This document shows, piece by piece, positions 26,579-41,500 of a stretch of 64,000 bases of DNA (positions are counted from its first letter, which is position 1; each line of letters begins with the position of its first letter). Both the position numbers and the translations under genes were made by a program. Source of the stretch: Cinclus cinclus (lineage: Eukaryota > Chordata > Aves > Passeriformes > Cinclidae); assembly GCF_963662255.1 (NCBI RefSeq), contig NC_085047.1:55054006-55118005 (forward strand). Reading direction: 5' to 3'. The notes beneath the pieces are model-generated. The model was not told the origin of the DNA. It saw only the letters and a program-made list of their open reading frames with translations, and did not search any database.

Positions 26579-29500
26579 TATATATATTTCAGTGATAAGG
26601 ATGGATCATCTTGCCTCATGGAAGCAAATTCTTAATGTTTGTAGCTTTCAATCTCTCTTCTAACTTTAACCTCAACTCCTTGGAGGAGCTCTATTGCATA
26701 AGAGTCAGAGAGCTTACTAGTTTTGTACTTGGTGATGCAAAAGATTCCTGTATGTTTTACTGTAGATCTCCATGTGCATGTAGGGAAATCTTCATTCCTG
26801 ATCAGGGAGTTAGCAAGCCTAAATAAAATGCTATTTATGGGACTGAAAATTGAAACTGAGGTCTTGCATGTTTTGCATATCTGCAAACCTGCAAAAATAA
26901 TGTAATGTGCCTGTCCCTTCCCTAGAAAGCATATATTGTCCTCAAATAAAATGAAAGCCCCCACACCAAAGGGAATTCTAAGCAAAGGTTGAGGAAACTA
27001 TGTACAGAACTGACAGCTTGCTAACTTTTTCCATTTGAGTTTTCTCTCTTATATACTTATGCATCCCAAACAATTTTTGTATTTTAAAACAATTAAGTCT
27101 TTAAGCTTAAACACACAGCACTAAATTATGCAGAGCAACAATGTGTTCTCCTCTCTCAGCAGCATACTTATTCTTCTCCAGCTTTTTCTACTTATTGTTT
27201 CAATGCTCTGTGACAAAGGATGAAAAAAAGTAAAATGGACCACTTCCATGCCAGACCATCCTACACGATATAAAGAATTTAGAGAGATGTAAAATTCTGA
27301 TCCAAGTCAAAGAGAGTTCACAACATATGCAATAATGTTGAGAAGCCAGCTCTGATTGGTTTATCATTTGTATGACACCTAGCAACAAGACAGCATGGGT
27401 TTTTCAGACTTGCAGCTGAAAATCTGAGATCTACACATTTCTATTCACAAGACTGCAGTGACAAGCTCTAAGCCTAAGCTTCTGTTTTTAAAGTACAGCT
27501 TGTGTCCAGCACTTTGATTATTTGGTAAAGCAAAAAACAATATTTAAATCTATCTTGTAATGAGGTGACACTAACAAATTGAGTCCTTTTTTTGTCATCC
27601 CTCTTCCCCATCCCTTTTTTTCACCTTTTTCTTCTGTTACTTGCTGTATGTACTGCTTAACATCTGCACACTTCAGCAGCAATGGGCAGCTAGGGTATTC
27701 TGAGTCTAGCACAACTTGATCAAGTGGCTGGAACTTTCCTTGCTGCTGAAAATACATCAAAGGGATTACAAAAGCATTACTAAAATGTTAAGACACATAT
27801 ATACACACTACACATATGTATATAAATATATATTCATGCAATGGCCATAGTTTTAAAATAAAGGATTTAAAGAAGATCGTATTTTGAATGGTAACACATG
27901 ACACATTCAGAAACTGATTACAAAGAATGCTATAAATATTTATTTCAGACCAGTAAATACCTGCAAAATGCTGAACTCCTCAAACACTGCACTTAAAAGA
28001 CCAAATTTAAAACAACATGGGGAGAAACTAATGTGAAGTACAGCAGGATTTTTTGGAAGATGACATAAGACACAGTAGTCAGTCTGTGCCAATAATGTTT
28101 TAGACCAAAACCTGTTGGATTAAGCCCAGTGTCATAACTTCCATTCAAATTTTGCTTTTTCTTCCACAAAGATAAATCTCAAAGGAGCAGGGCAGCTTCT
28201 GGAACACAGTATTAACCTTTCACCTCTGCAAAGTCAATTCCAGTTTGGCCAGAGTAGGGATATAAAAGTGATTTTGGCACAACTTAAGTAGCCCCACACA
28301 TGACAGAACTATCAAACAAATTTTGCCATTGCCAAACAATGCGTAATTATTCAGCATGGTTTGGCACAACTGGCAACCTTCCCTTTGGAAAAATCCTTTA
28401 GTGCATCAGTACAAAGACTCTGTGAGCTTCTCATGCTTAGAAAGTGCATGGTCCCTGGAGCCAAGGCTGAACTCATTATACTGGTCAGCATGAAAGAAGC
28501 CACTTGGGGTACACTGCTTTCATTATTAATTAATTCTCTTGCTAGACACTCAAAGGCTTAATAAAAGTAACCATCTATTGTTAAATCACAATAAATACAA
28601 GAAAAAAATCCCAAACAAAGCAGAAAAAGCAGAACCAAGATAGTATTTAGAGGGTTTTTTTTTCTCCTCAAAAGGGAAAAGGCACAATACCCGTGGAAAA
28701 AAAAAGAAGTTAGGAAACACAAAAATAAAACTGCAATAAACTCTTTCTTATAGATAACTTACCTGCTCGTGTCCCAAAGCTAGACAGCTGCATTTACATC
28801 ATGCATGGGCACAGAGCCTAAGCCAGGAAAGGTGCTATATAGGAGAGATGGCTCTGCTCAGAGACACACCAAGCAAACCTGCCTCACACTGTCAAAATCA
28901 AAGGACAGTGCAAAGGATGATTCTATGATATCCAGTGATATCCATTAGTTCAAGCTAGAAGTGACTGTGCTGCATTCAGGCTAACCTTGCCACGAGACTG
29001 TAGAATAAGTTAGGCAAGGCACTGAAGGAATGCCTTTTCCCTTTTTCAGAACCCAGAACAGTCCTATACATTTATCTGGCATCATGCCTGGCCTAGAAAA
29101 CCAGAAAACGTAGGAAACAATGTACTGAAAAAGAGAAGGGCAGCACAAGATTCTTGCCATGCACAGAAACAACAGCAGTAGCTGTCCTTTACTCAGGCAA
29201 CCTCAACACCCCTCCACATAAAGCAGATTTACTACCTCCCTACTTTAAGTTTGGTATAAAGCTTTCAAAGGGATAATGAATTCAGAATGCAGTGCCCAGA
29301 GAACAAGCTGAAATACTTGTGGAATGACCTCTCCTGATGGACCATCCTGACCACAGAAATACTCAATACATCTGCACAACCTGTATCTTAAATAATTAAA
29401 AAATAATTAAAGAACAGTGAGTTACTACTACAAAGGTATAGGAAGATTTTATATAATCACAACAAAAAAATTGTTCTCCTGCATTCTCCACTTGCAATCT

Positions 29501-32500
29501 AAAACAGAAAATATCAAGCAACCTTGCAAAAAATTCTTTTACAGCAAAAACTTTTAGGATCCATAAAGTGAAATCATTGTCTCTACAAAACAAACAAGTA
29601 AAATTACAACAACAAAATCAACACTTCCATTTTATTTTGTGCTCCTTTTTTCACAGGCTGCTTATAAAAAAATCAGTGAAATTCCCTATGAATTTTGATG
29701 TATTTCAGAAATTTAAGTGAGGATTTGCTACACCCCTGATAAACCAAGGAAGCCATTTTTTCATTACCAAACATTTTTTAACTACCAAACTCGATCATCT
29801 CATTGCTGTTCTATGACATGGCATCTCTAAAAATGTTGTTGTTTCCTTTCAAGTTCAAACTGCCACAGAAATGTTCCTCCTTTCTCCTCCACAGCATCCA
29901 ACTTTTTCTTTCTTTTTCCCTTCTTTCCCAAAATAACATTTTACTGATGCCTCAAAAAGGGCACTAGGTTTGTTTTGATTTGATGACATGTCAGCATTTT
30001 AAATTCAATAGTCCTGGGACAGGCTCTCACAAAACACAAATGAGATACACTTCTCTTAAAAAAGAAGGTGATTAGTGCTTGTTGAGATTGAAAGCTGACT
30101 CTTGCACTGTAATTCACCAACCAAAAAACTTGATGCAAACCAAAATACTTCTAGGTATTAAGGTAATTTCTGCTTTAAATGCAAATTAAATTTCCATTAT
30201 TATGGAAGCCATGCTTCGCAAAATTAACAGAACTTCTGCAGAACTGAAGTCAGAAGTACTGGGTTTTTTTTCCTGAGAGTTCCAGAGAAAAAAATAAATC
30301 AGGCTTACCTCTTTGTCTGCCTTTATGAGGTAGTAAAGTATCAGAAATAAGGGGTCCATTGGTGTAACAAACAGCAGGCGCCCATCTAGGTGACAGACAT
30401 GCAAAAGTAAGCTTACAAAATATATTTTTGAGGCTTTAGGATGTTTTTTAGGTATGTGAGCAACATTTTTTTTAATAAAACAAACAGAAAAATGGTATTT
30501 GTAATTTTATATTAAAAATACAGAGCTAACTCAATTCCCCACCCTGCCAAACCAAAGCAAAAGTTCCACTTCAGGACTTCGGCTTCATCTATTCTGAGTT
30601 TTGCCTTTTTTTTTTCTGGACTGCATTAAAACCAGCAAAATTGAAGCTGCCTTCTATTGGCAGATTTGGGGGCAAGAGAAATTGGTTTGGGATACCACAG
30701 GCATTCAGCAATACTCCACCTCTAACACTGGACAAGGCAACACTGCAGTTGCAGAAGACAGGCAGGGCAAGAAAAAAATTTCAAGGGCTAGTTAAGTGAG
30801 AGCTGCCTTCATCTGTAAAGGAAAAATCTCATGCAGTCCACTAATGGAACAAAATAAACTTAGATCAGAAAACATGGCTCAGTGTGCTGCATTCAAGGTT
30901 ACACACAAAGGAAGAACTTGGTCTCCCATTGAAACAAACACCTCTGCCCATCTGGAGTTCATTGCAGGACAATGGCTTAGTCAGGCTTTTTGTATAACTG
31001 CAGATAATTGGAAACAAGGTAACATCAAGGAAATTCACTAATGAGACCAAATAATTGATGACAATTTGACAGTAATTAGCAAACCAAAAGCAAATAATAA
31101 TAAGTATTTTTTTGTTGGTTTAAGTCACGTGATGAAGATAATTAAAGAAAAGGAAATCCTAGTATGAAGGCTCTAAAACTAACAAACGATCACGTGGGAA
31201 GAATGTGGTTTGGGCAAAGCTGATACCCAACCTACTGTGTGTATTACCAACGTGATGCTCTGTGTGAGGCATCAGGACTACTTACAAACACAAAAGGTTC
31301 GATATTGAAATCAGAAGGAAAAAACTCCACTAGACACTTTCTCAAAGCTTCTATTTAAATGCTTTCTACCAAACCTCCAGGAAGAGTTAGCTTTGTTTGT
31401 TCTAAAAATTCAGACTCACCAGAGGTGTATAAAGACCTCTGCCCTTCTCTGCAGATAATGAGATAATTTGTTTTAACTGCAAACACACAGATTTTTCTGT
31501 GTTGTTCTTCTCCTGACTGTTTCGAAGATACAGCAGCCCTAACATTCAGGAACAATTCTTCCACTGTATTTTTCGAAGAAAACTGATGGCATGATTTCTT
31601 AAGGCAACTGTTTCCCAAGAGCCAAAATAAAGGTTAGAAAGGGAGACAATACAACATGGACATAATTGGGAGCAGGGAGCAGACCCAGTCTGTTGGCTCA
31701 CCCCCAAGACAGAGCAAGGAAAAACTCAGAGACATACTGCTTGCATTGCTTTATGTGCCTGGAGAGGATGTTTAAAAGTTAGCACACATTTTGGGATATT
31801 ACCATTAAAGAAGGCCTATGTCTGGAAGGGTTGCTTTTATTTATCACTATATATGGACTTTTCTCTAATGAAAAGGAATAAAATAAATATACCTTAATCT
31901 CCTGAATTAATAGTTATAGACATGCTGGTCTGTGGACATGCTGGCAGAGAAACACTGCTACAATAACATCCTTACCGAAAAGGGATTGTGAAAACTGCCA
32001 CAAGCGAGTTACACAAGTTTCCTGCTCCTTTTCAGAAAGGTGAGCAGGATCAGAGAATGTCCAGGCTAGTACAGACCAGCTCCCTTCAGAGAGAACACTG
32101 AAATGGGGACTTCAGACAGCAGACCTCTCCTGAGAACCCAGCACTTAGGCTGGGGACTACAGAGGCAATTTAAAGAACACAAGACAATACATTCCAGTGC
32201 TTGGAGCTCTAACATACCACTTTGCTCAGCTAGCTAAGGCCTTCCAGCCCTCTCCTTTCCTTCCCATAGGATAATACATACTAACTTACACAGAGGACTT
32301 GCTGGTGTGATTGACAAGGAAAGCTAACTATTTTATGGCACTTCAGTTTAAACACAATTGAATTACTTACCCCTCCTTCCTCCTTCAAAAAATGACAAAT
32401 GAACATCTGTCTAATTGAGGCTGCCAAAGGCAACCTTTCAAAGACAAATTACAAAGCCCCCAGCCCTGGTTAAATCCACATGGCAAATGAGTCTATCAGA

Positions 32501-35500
32501 AGGTGGGGATATGATGCAGCATGTCTCAAACAACTAGGAAAAACACCTGTAAATTTACTAGAAGAGAGAGGGAAGATCTGTATACAAACATCAGTTGAAG
32601 ATGGGGAAAAGACACATTATCTAACTCACCCTGTTGAACAGTCTGACCTATAAACCAGGAGCGACGTTCCTCGTGAAAAGCTTTTACTTCAAACAGCTGC
32701 TGTGCACCGCTATTGAATAAGTAAAGGGCTGCTTCCCCTGTTGAAAAGAAATCTGGTTTGTGTTTGTAAGCTTTCAGAAAAATCAAAAGAATACCCAATA
32801 TGTTTGAAGAATGTGCCTTATATACATATAGACACACAAACATACACACAGTCTACATAAACTCACTACAAAGAGAGCTCAGACAAAAAACACTATTATA
32901 TACAGATGTTCATTTACCAGCTCTATAAATGAAACCGAATTTGAATCAATAAATAAGATGTGTGAATAGTTCATCTTACAACACAAAGCCTTTGATCCAA
33001 ACCCAAATCAAAATCACTCAAGAAATCAGCTTTTTTCTGCAGTGAAGGGGGAAGGTGGAAAACAAGAGAATTCCCTTTCCTTCCATCATGCTTGTCACGA
33101 GGGTATCAGACTTGGGTTAGGGGAACAAAAGTCTCAAACCTTTCATGGACAATTTGAAATACTCTTTTTTTTGTGCACCAAAATGGATTGTGATGACTAT
33201 GTATGGGTAGACATATAAAGTAAAGAAGGAAGCTGTAAGAAATTGGTTTGAAATGCCCATCGGAACCTTAACAGTTGGGAAAGGAAAAGGAAAGCATTAT
33301 TTTAGGTCATCCCGTAACACAGCTCTACCATTTCACATTAGTTTTGGGTTACAATGAAAGGGTGACAAACACAAACAGGACTGGCATTTTCCGTATCTGA
33401 AATGGGAACTTGCCACAGCTACAGAAGGGGCCACTGAAATGTGTTCAGCTCAGTCTGGTGGCTGCTTCTATCTTGGTTATCCATCCATCTTCAAGAAACA
33501 AGAGCAACTGCAGCAGGGCTGTCCTGCTCAGAGCACATAGATTGCAAAGTGCAGTGACTTGCACATCGTGGGCTGGCTCAGAGAAGCCTCAGTGTAAGCC
33601 CTGAAAGCTGACATCAGCACTGCTCTTCTCAGTGTGCAAACACCCCCAGGTGCGAAGGGAGGTCAGCAAAAATGGGCAGACACATGAAATCCCAAAAATT
33701 ACTGATAATGCATTTTTTCCCCTTTATCCAAAAGGCTGACCAGATGTTCAACCTCACTTAAAGATATAATTTCAGTACTCTGACAAGTTTTCTTTTGGGT
33801 AGGGGAGGAGAGGAGCAACGAGTAGTCATAAGGGGGAGCAGAGGTTTCAATCATTACCATGTGTACTCTCAACAAGAGTCTACACCACAGTTTGATCAGC
33901 ACCATATCAAACTACTCAGAGAAGTGCTGACTGAACAACTTAAGACCCTTACCAGTGAGTGTGCTAGCCAAATCCAGTGGTGAGCTATGAAATCTTGAGT
34001 AAAGAACCCTTCTTATTACCTAAGTACAGCTCCCTATTTTATGTATTTATGCTAAAAGGAGAGTTGCCACAGGTTCCTTACAGTACTGTTAGACAGGAAC
34101 TCCAGGGGATGGAGAGAGAACCCAGGCAGCTTTGCTCACAACTTCACCAATGTTTCTTGTGGTACTCCCAAGTTGCAGTCTTATCCTACTTTATAGTCCT
34201 TGTAAGGGATAGAAATTTTGTCCTTTCTACCTGCCTATATAAAGAATGAAGCATGCTTTTATTTAATAAAGGGGTTAGCATGAATTCTATAGTGTGTTGA
34301 GTCCTTTGGTGCCTACTTATACAGTATCTGGCATCAACAATTCAACTGTTAGACTTGAAGCTAAGGAAAATAGATTAATAGTGTGTTCTCAGTTATTCCA
34401 TTTACAGACTTTGTATTTGTAACAGGCTACATAACTGGAAGTCTATGCAGGCCTATAAATAAGGTCCTGTAAATTCTAAAGGAACACACCCAGGCAATCA
34501 TTGCAGTTTAGATTCTCCCCAGAAAACCTTCCCAAGATTTCTGATTCCACAAGGTAAACAGATCTCTCTTTAAAAAGAGAAAAACAAATTAACTTCTATG
34601 CATTTAAAAACATAATAAACTACAAAGCCAATATGCTATAGCAGAAAATAATAACACAGGTGGAAAATAGATGTGGCTTTATATTCCCACTTTAAACCTG
34701 AGCAATCAAGAAACCGGTACCATGATGAGTAAGTGATTTTACACTGTGTGATTATTTTTAACAATTTTCCTCTTTCAAGAACAAATATAGTTCCTATATT
34801 GTGGCACTAAAATGCATCTGAAGACTCAGTTATACACATATTTATATGTAAATACATATAAATTCAAGCAGTCAATTTCAAACCAAAACAATAAAACTTT
34901 AATCTATGGAAAAGAAATTAGCTTAGGCAAAAGAAAAAAAACCCAGCATGAAAAACATTTTTCAAACAGAACATTAACCTTAAACATTAACAATAAAGGC
35001 TTACTGCAAGTTTCTTTTGCAGTATCACACACTCCAATTATTAATTAATCATAGAATAATTACAAATCCCTGACAAAAAGAACAATCTGACTAGAGAAAA
35101 ATAACTGTGCGATGGTGGTGTCATTGTATTGCCTGCATTTGCTGGTTTTCCCAATGCATTTTGAATTCAAAGTGCCTCATCCTCTGTTAAGGAGAAAACA
35201 GACACCATGACCTGTGCCAGGAAAAGAAAATTAGATTTAAAAATGAAAAGACCAAAAACGCTTGGTAAGTACAACTGAATCACTTCTTCTAACTCTACTT
35301 ACTTTACAGCATAAGATGAATGCTAAGAAGACTAAATTTGGATTGTAAAAAAAAGCTTGGACTCAACACCCAACACTGTAAGCTCCCCCAAAACTAATGC
35401 ATTTAAAAACAGAACTTAAATTACACCCCTTTTTTGTGCTGCCAATATTCCTGATGAATAAACAGTTCAACCAATTAAAATTATAAAAGAAATCCTAAAT

Positions 35501-38500
35501 GTTTGCACAGCATTAACCATCTGGCATAGCCAGCAGTATCTTTGGCACTTAAGACTTGTACCTATCACCATTATTTCAGCTTTGTGAAATACGAATCTTC
35601 TGGTGGTGGAGAAAATCAACCAGAATTTTAACAGGCTCATGTCACAGTTCCAGAACTTGCCTGTGCTTGGGTTGCGCAGTTTTGTAAACAAGGGCTCGCT
35701 CTCAGGTGTCTTCGGGAGGTCAATAGCAGCCTCTGTAGGGGGAGACGAAGAAGTTATGAACTTGTAAATTGTGAAGTATTTCACATCTGCTTCTCCAAGA
35801 CATTCAGAATTAATTGGATTGACACTTTTTGAAAACATGCACACACATCTGCCTAAAAATTACATGCCTCAGCCCAAATTCATCCTACCTGATCAAGGCA
35901 CTTAAATTATAATTCCAGACTTCCTGGCACTCTCTGTCACAGGAAAGATATGCACCTGGGGATGATTTAGATTTTGAAAACCACTTCTCTCTAGAGAGCC
36001 TTCAGACAAGTGAGCTCCAAAATCTGACATCCCAGTTAAGCAAGATGAACTGATATGTTGCCCTGATTAGTAACAAAGACAATGAAAATGCTTTGGTTAG
36101 TTAGCCCAAGCACAACGTGGACATTAAAAACGTGCAAAAGGTAAAATACACATGGGAAGAAAATCTGTCCTCTAAAGCTCTCACGAAGTCAGATTACACA
36201 GGAATTAGCCTATTCTAGTTGTTATTTCTGTGAAAAACATAGACACTTATTTATCTGTTATGTGTAAACTTGAAAAATAAAGACTGTATTTCATCCCCCC
36301 CATAAGAAAAAGAAGCTGAGAGAATGCAGCACCTTTGGCTGAAGCCCCTCACAGTTATTCTCTTTTCTGTATCTTTGAACAAACAGAAGACAAAAAGCAG
36401 AGCCACGAAGTATAATTTTTTCTGTGAAACTGAAAAAAAGAAGGAAACAGCTACCACAAGGACACTGACTCAAGTACAAGAAACCACGTCTATAAGTATC
36501 CCCAGTTAATTATATTCTAGCCAAATTCTCTTTGTGGGGAAAGTCTAACTTATATTTATGAAAACAACTTCCTAGTCTCAGTAAAGAGCACCATGACAGC
36601 ATCATCTTTCTTAGCCTGCACACTGCCAGTTCTGCCCCAATTCCTTTCATACAGGCATTCATCAGAGCAAGGAAAATTACTAAAACATTTCACATATATA
36701 ATGAGTATCCAGACCCCAGAGAATGGACTGACAGCGATCAGGCTAATGTTTGTGTTATGGTGCTGCTGAGGAAAGCACAGAGGAGCAGTAGAGGCAGACT
36801 GAATGATTATTCAAAGGAACAGAAGTGCCACATTGTCCTTCCTCTTTCAGTAATATCCAGCAGGTTTGGGAAGAGGGAGCTGGCACAATTCTTTGGCAAA
36901 CAGAGAAGTAGGAATAGCTGAAAGTAGCTGTCCTCCACCCTGGCTGAAAGCCCCAACATATCTCTAAAGAACAAGTGGATTTCCCACACTTGGCTGTTCA
37001 CCAACACCTCATGGGCAAAAAGAGAAAAAAAAGGCCCAAATAACTCTCAACCTTCATATCCACTCCTTGTTATTCAGCTGTGTCACCAACAAAAGTTGCC
37101 CAGATGAAGATATGCAGGACACAAAAAACAACTGTGTTTAGTGATAAAAGTGTTAGAGGATAATAATTCTCAGAGTCATTTGGAGAATTTAAAGTAATTT
37201 TCTTCCCTTCAATACTTAACCGAGTCTTCAGGTGGCTTGGAAAAGTGCTTCAAAAAGTTTCAATATAAGTTGAGAGTTTTTAATGGAAAAAGTCCGTATT
37301 TGCTAACCAGACTTGCTTCATATGCTGATACATAAACACATGGTTGTCAAGCTACATTTGCCCTGGCAAAGGCATCCTTCCAATTTCTAGAGCTGTGTAT
37401 ATTTCAATTCTTGACCACAGTTTAACATTAGTGTATTTTTTGTTACTTTTTAAAACACTGAAGTGATTAATGATAGTGAAAGAAACACACTGCATATGTT
37501 TACTTTGATGTGTTTCACATGAACATATTAAAATATACACAGTAAATGTGAGTTTCAAAATTTAAAAGAAAAAGCAAAAAAAAAAAAAAAAAATCCAAAG
37601 GAACTTTCAATGCTCACTTGCTCTGCCTTCTCCACGCATAGATTGATGAACACTGGGAATGAGTCCAGCTGAGCCTGAAGTTGCATCTTGTCAGCAATTA
37701 AGTCAACAATCCTTCCTAATTTTTTGCTGGTTTTAATGACATTTGCATCTTTACTGGGTTGAGATGTTCTCTTCCTAACCTGCTAGTAACACACTAAATT
37801 TATCTACTTCTGCTAAGCCTGGTAGGGAGCACTAAGCCGAACAAACCCAAGGGATATACAGTGTCCCTTCTTTTCCTCATCAACCCTCTACTTTCCCAGC
37901 CCAGATAACCACCCTCCTTCATCCAGGCCTGCCCCATGTTATCCCAGGCTCAGCACCCTCTACTGTGTCCCTCTGGCCCCGCCAGGAGCTCTTCCCCATA
38001 TGAGAGCAGCACAACTCTGCTCACAGAGCTCTTTGGTGCTCCCCAGGCTCCAAGGGGTTCCCCACTGCACACAGGGCAGCAGGGATCAAACCCCAACAAA
38101 CAGTCCGAGCTGCAGGCTTCTGTCCCAGTATGCCATGGCAGTGGGATCAGAATGTGTATCAACTCTCCACACAGTTGCCACGGAAAATAGTTTGCCTGAA
38201 GGGACATGCAGACACACACAGGGAGAAGGGAAGGACAGGGCAAAGGCAAAAGTCGTTTCTTTAACGTTCCATTTCCTTAAAATGTAGGCAATATTCCACT
38301 CCATTTCCAGGGGCATCTGAAGTATATTTTTGTTATAGATTGGCTTTACTACATGTCAAGTTGGCAGACAAAAAAAGAGGCAATTGGGAGAATGCCTGCT
38401 TGGAAAACTGGATGCAGTATTAATATGGCCTTAAGGGCAAAGAAGGCCCTATTTATCTGAATTTAAATACTTCATGACTAGGAAAATGCTGAGCAAGGGA

Positions 38501-41500
38501 TTTTTGATGTTAGGTGTCCAAAGCTAACTTATTTGTGTTCTGGATTTTAGCCAGTAAAGGTAACTGGATTTCTTTAATGCCATTGCATTTATCAGTCCTT
38601 GTATTTCAGCAAGGATCTCTTATAGCTAAATAAACACAGGCTTCTTTAAAAGCAGTACTGTAGCCATTTTCTAGCAAAAGTGAGAGTTAAACTAGGTTGG
38701 GGATTTTTTTTTTCAATTTTAAGGTTTGCCTCCAGGTAAGAAATCACTTTACAGAAAATAAACAGAAAAAAAAGTAATATTACAGGAGAAGCTGTTTTTT
38801 TAAATTTTAAAGGAAAACATCAGATGATTGCCACTATGCTTAATGTAGCAGTTCACATAGCTCAGCCCTGAGAAGCTTGCTCATCTACAAGAATACTTGG
38901 GGGGAGAGAGATAAGACCTTTCTGAACAGTACACTCTCTACCAACAGTGACCCACAGTCAGGTCAGCTTACTAATGTGTCATTACAGCATGATTTTCTCC
39001 TAGGGCAACATACACTACAATGATATAAAAACCTGATGGAAGGGTACAGTGAGGGTCAATTAATTCTGTCTCAAGGAGGCATCTCAGCCAGCAAGTCACT
39101 CTTTAAACTGCCTGGGAAGACAGAAGGCAGACACTTCCAGCAGGGAGCTGAAGAAAAGGAGAAAAGATTACTGTGTATTTCACGGAGGTCAGACATACAA
39201 CCAGGCAAACTCTACAAAATATATAAGCACAATGAAGTGAAAATGAACCAGCTTTCAAAGGATTTCTGGCAATTATTTCTTCCACAATGGTTAGATGTGA
39301 GGCACTAATGAATCTGGTCATTAAAACAAAACAGTGTTACTTGGTATAGCAACACAAATAAATTGAAAAACAACATAGAAATCCCACTAAGAGCTATGAA
39401 ACTGTTATGGATGATGCAAAGTCCATTCACCTTCTTTTTTTAAAAAAATGCTTATAGAATACTATATATAACAGACATCAAGTTATAACATCAAGTTATA
39501 TGGAATTCCTATGCAAAAAGCTGCCAGCCAAGCAAGCAAAAAGGCTGTAAATATCTGTCAAATGTGTAAGAGGAAAAAACCCTCTGAGAGTACAAATTTC
39601 CCAACCACTACCAGCCTGCAAAGAAAAAGGACTATTTAAGTCTGAATATACAGTTAAGATTTCATTGAAAAACAGATATTAAACCATATGTCACCTATGC
39701 AACCCTTTTCCATTCCCTTCTTAACTTCTGTGCATGAAAGGTGTGTCAGAAGGAGATATTATGATGGAGCCCACTAAAAAGACATTTTATGGAAGACTTT
39801 ATGTTGCCTAAGGGTACAGAGAGGTTAGACCTAATAAACATTTTATTTGTGTTCTTTTTAGAATCTCGACCCTCAAGAAAATGGCTTTAACTCATTGTCC
39901 GTGTCCTTTGTTGTGCAGCATGCCCTGAAAAAATCCCAGTGGAAAATAACTAATAAATTCAGTATTTTGCATCATCCAGATTCTTGATAATTTTTCTAAA
40001 TTACGAGATAATTAACTGCAAGCATAATAAATTAATTCAGGTATGTACAGACTGAGGATACAGTTTCATAAATTCCTTCAAATGACCAGAGATCATAGGC
40101 CATAGAAAAGTGCAGTCATGGGGTCCCCAACTCTGCTCCCTCCTTGTTGTACATATCTGCTGTTTTTTTCTTCTTCAAAACTAGCAATCTCATGGCCCCA
40201 CAGCAAATCAGCTCAGTTCACTCATTGAGCTGAGAAGTCACCAGCCACAACGAAGAAGGAAATAACTTTCAATCCTACCAATAAACTCATTGGAATAAGA
40301 GACAGAACCCATTGCTGGAGCAGATGGTTTAGAATACACCCTATTCCACATGTGACATAGGTGTCATTGACCAGTGCACAGGAAATAGAAAACCAGATCA
40401 TACATGAATTTACAGAGCTGAGAAAGCAGGAGATGAGCCACAGGTCTACATTGCTGCTTCCTTGGCTCACAATACTCAGGGGAGCATTGAACAGAACCCC
40501 TCTGCAAAGAGCCAATATTTTGCAGGTGCTTACAATAGAGGGTATGGGTTTGTACTTGCCTGCACTTGAGTTTTGGAAATAATCTTCACTGTTATTCAGT
40601 TATGTAAACTTGATATTACCTCACCACCTTACTCCTTCTTTTACTATTCGTAGTACTCACTTCAGTGAGGGGACTTTTGCCATGTCTATTGTAAAAGACA
40701 GAATATCAGATTATCAGTTTGGTAATCATGGCATTTATTATTTGGGGCCCTAAGGAAACACAGTTCAGTGTGACATAATTTAGAACAATCTACAATAAAA
40801 CACAGCATCTAAAAATGGCACTGTTTTCTATCTTCACCACAACTTCAAAAAGAAACGCTACTTGACACTTTGAATGGTCTTTTGCTCCAGGACACAGCTA
40901 GGCAATACAGCTAAATTTTAAGACTTAAGCCTGAGAGCATCTTTTGGCTTCTCCTTATGCTGGCACAATTCACTTCTTAGCCAAAACAAACCCATGTTCA
41001 TGGACTCACTAGCAGCAATGGACAGCATTGATTCATCCATTACTGAAGTCTAGATGCTTGGCAGAACGTGCAGAGTTTCAGCTGAATAACAGGGAGGTCA
41101 GTCTTGAGAAGTTCAAGAACTGGTTATCACTTGAAAGGATAAAAACTACAGACTTTCCTTCTCAATATTTATAGGGTCAGCACTGGTGCAGCTGTATTAC
41201 TGGCTGAATCAGCCCTATTCCCATATGCAGAGAGGCCTAAGTTGGCATAAGTTGGTCTCTTCCAAGCCAGATGGCAGAAAGCAGAAGTGGGAGATGGTGT
41301 TACACATTAAAACATCTCTTTTCAGTTATTTTATTTGCTATGCTTCCTCCTGGCTCCTTAGCTTGCCAATTATATCTGCTTTATTCACAGCAGAGCTCAG
41401 TATACCTTTTAGGAGATGACATGTAAGAAATAGTGCAAATTACCTGCAGGCAAAAGGCTTTGTTCAGGAGATGCAAATGTCAGTTTAGGGGGAGGTTTAG

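Larger units (their letters stand above)
21895..27624 (-). other. RNASEH2B intron 5
   Basis: Intron of 5.7 kb holding the decayed CR1 reverse-transcriptase fragment and the TA/CA microsatellite. The 152-codon plus-strand ORF at 22851-23309 has no similarity I recognise. Confidence 0.85.
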
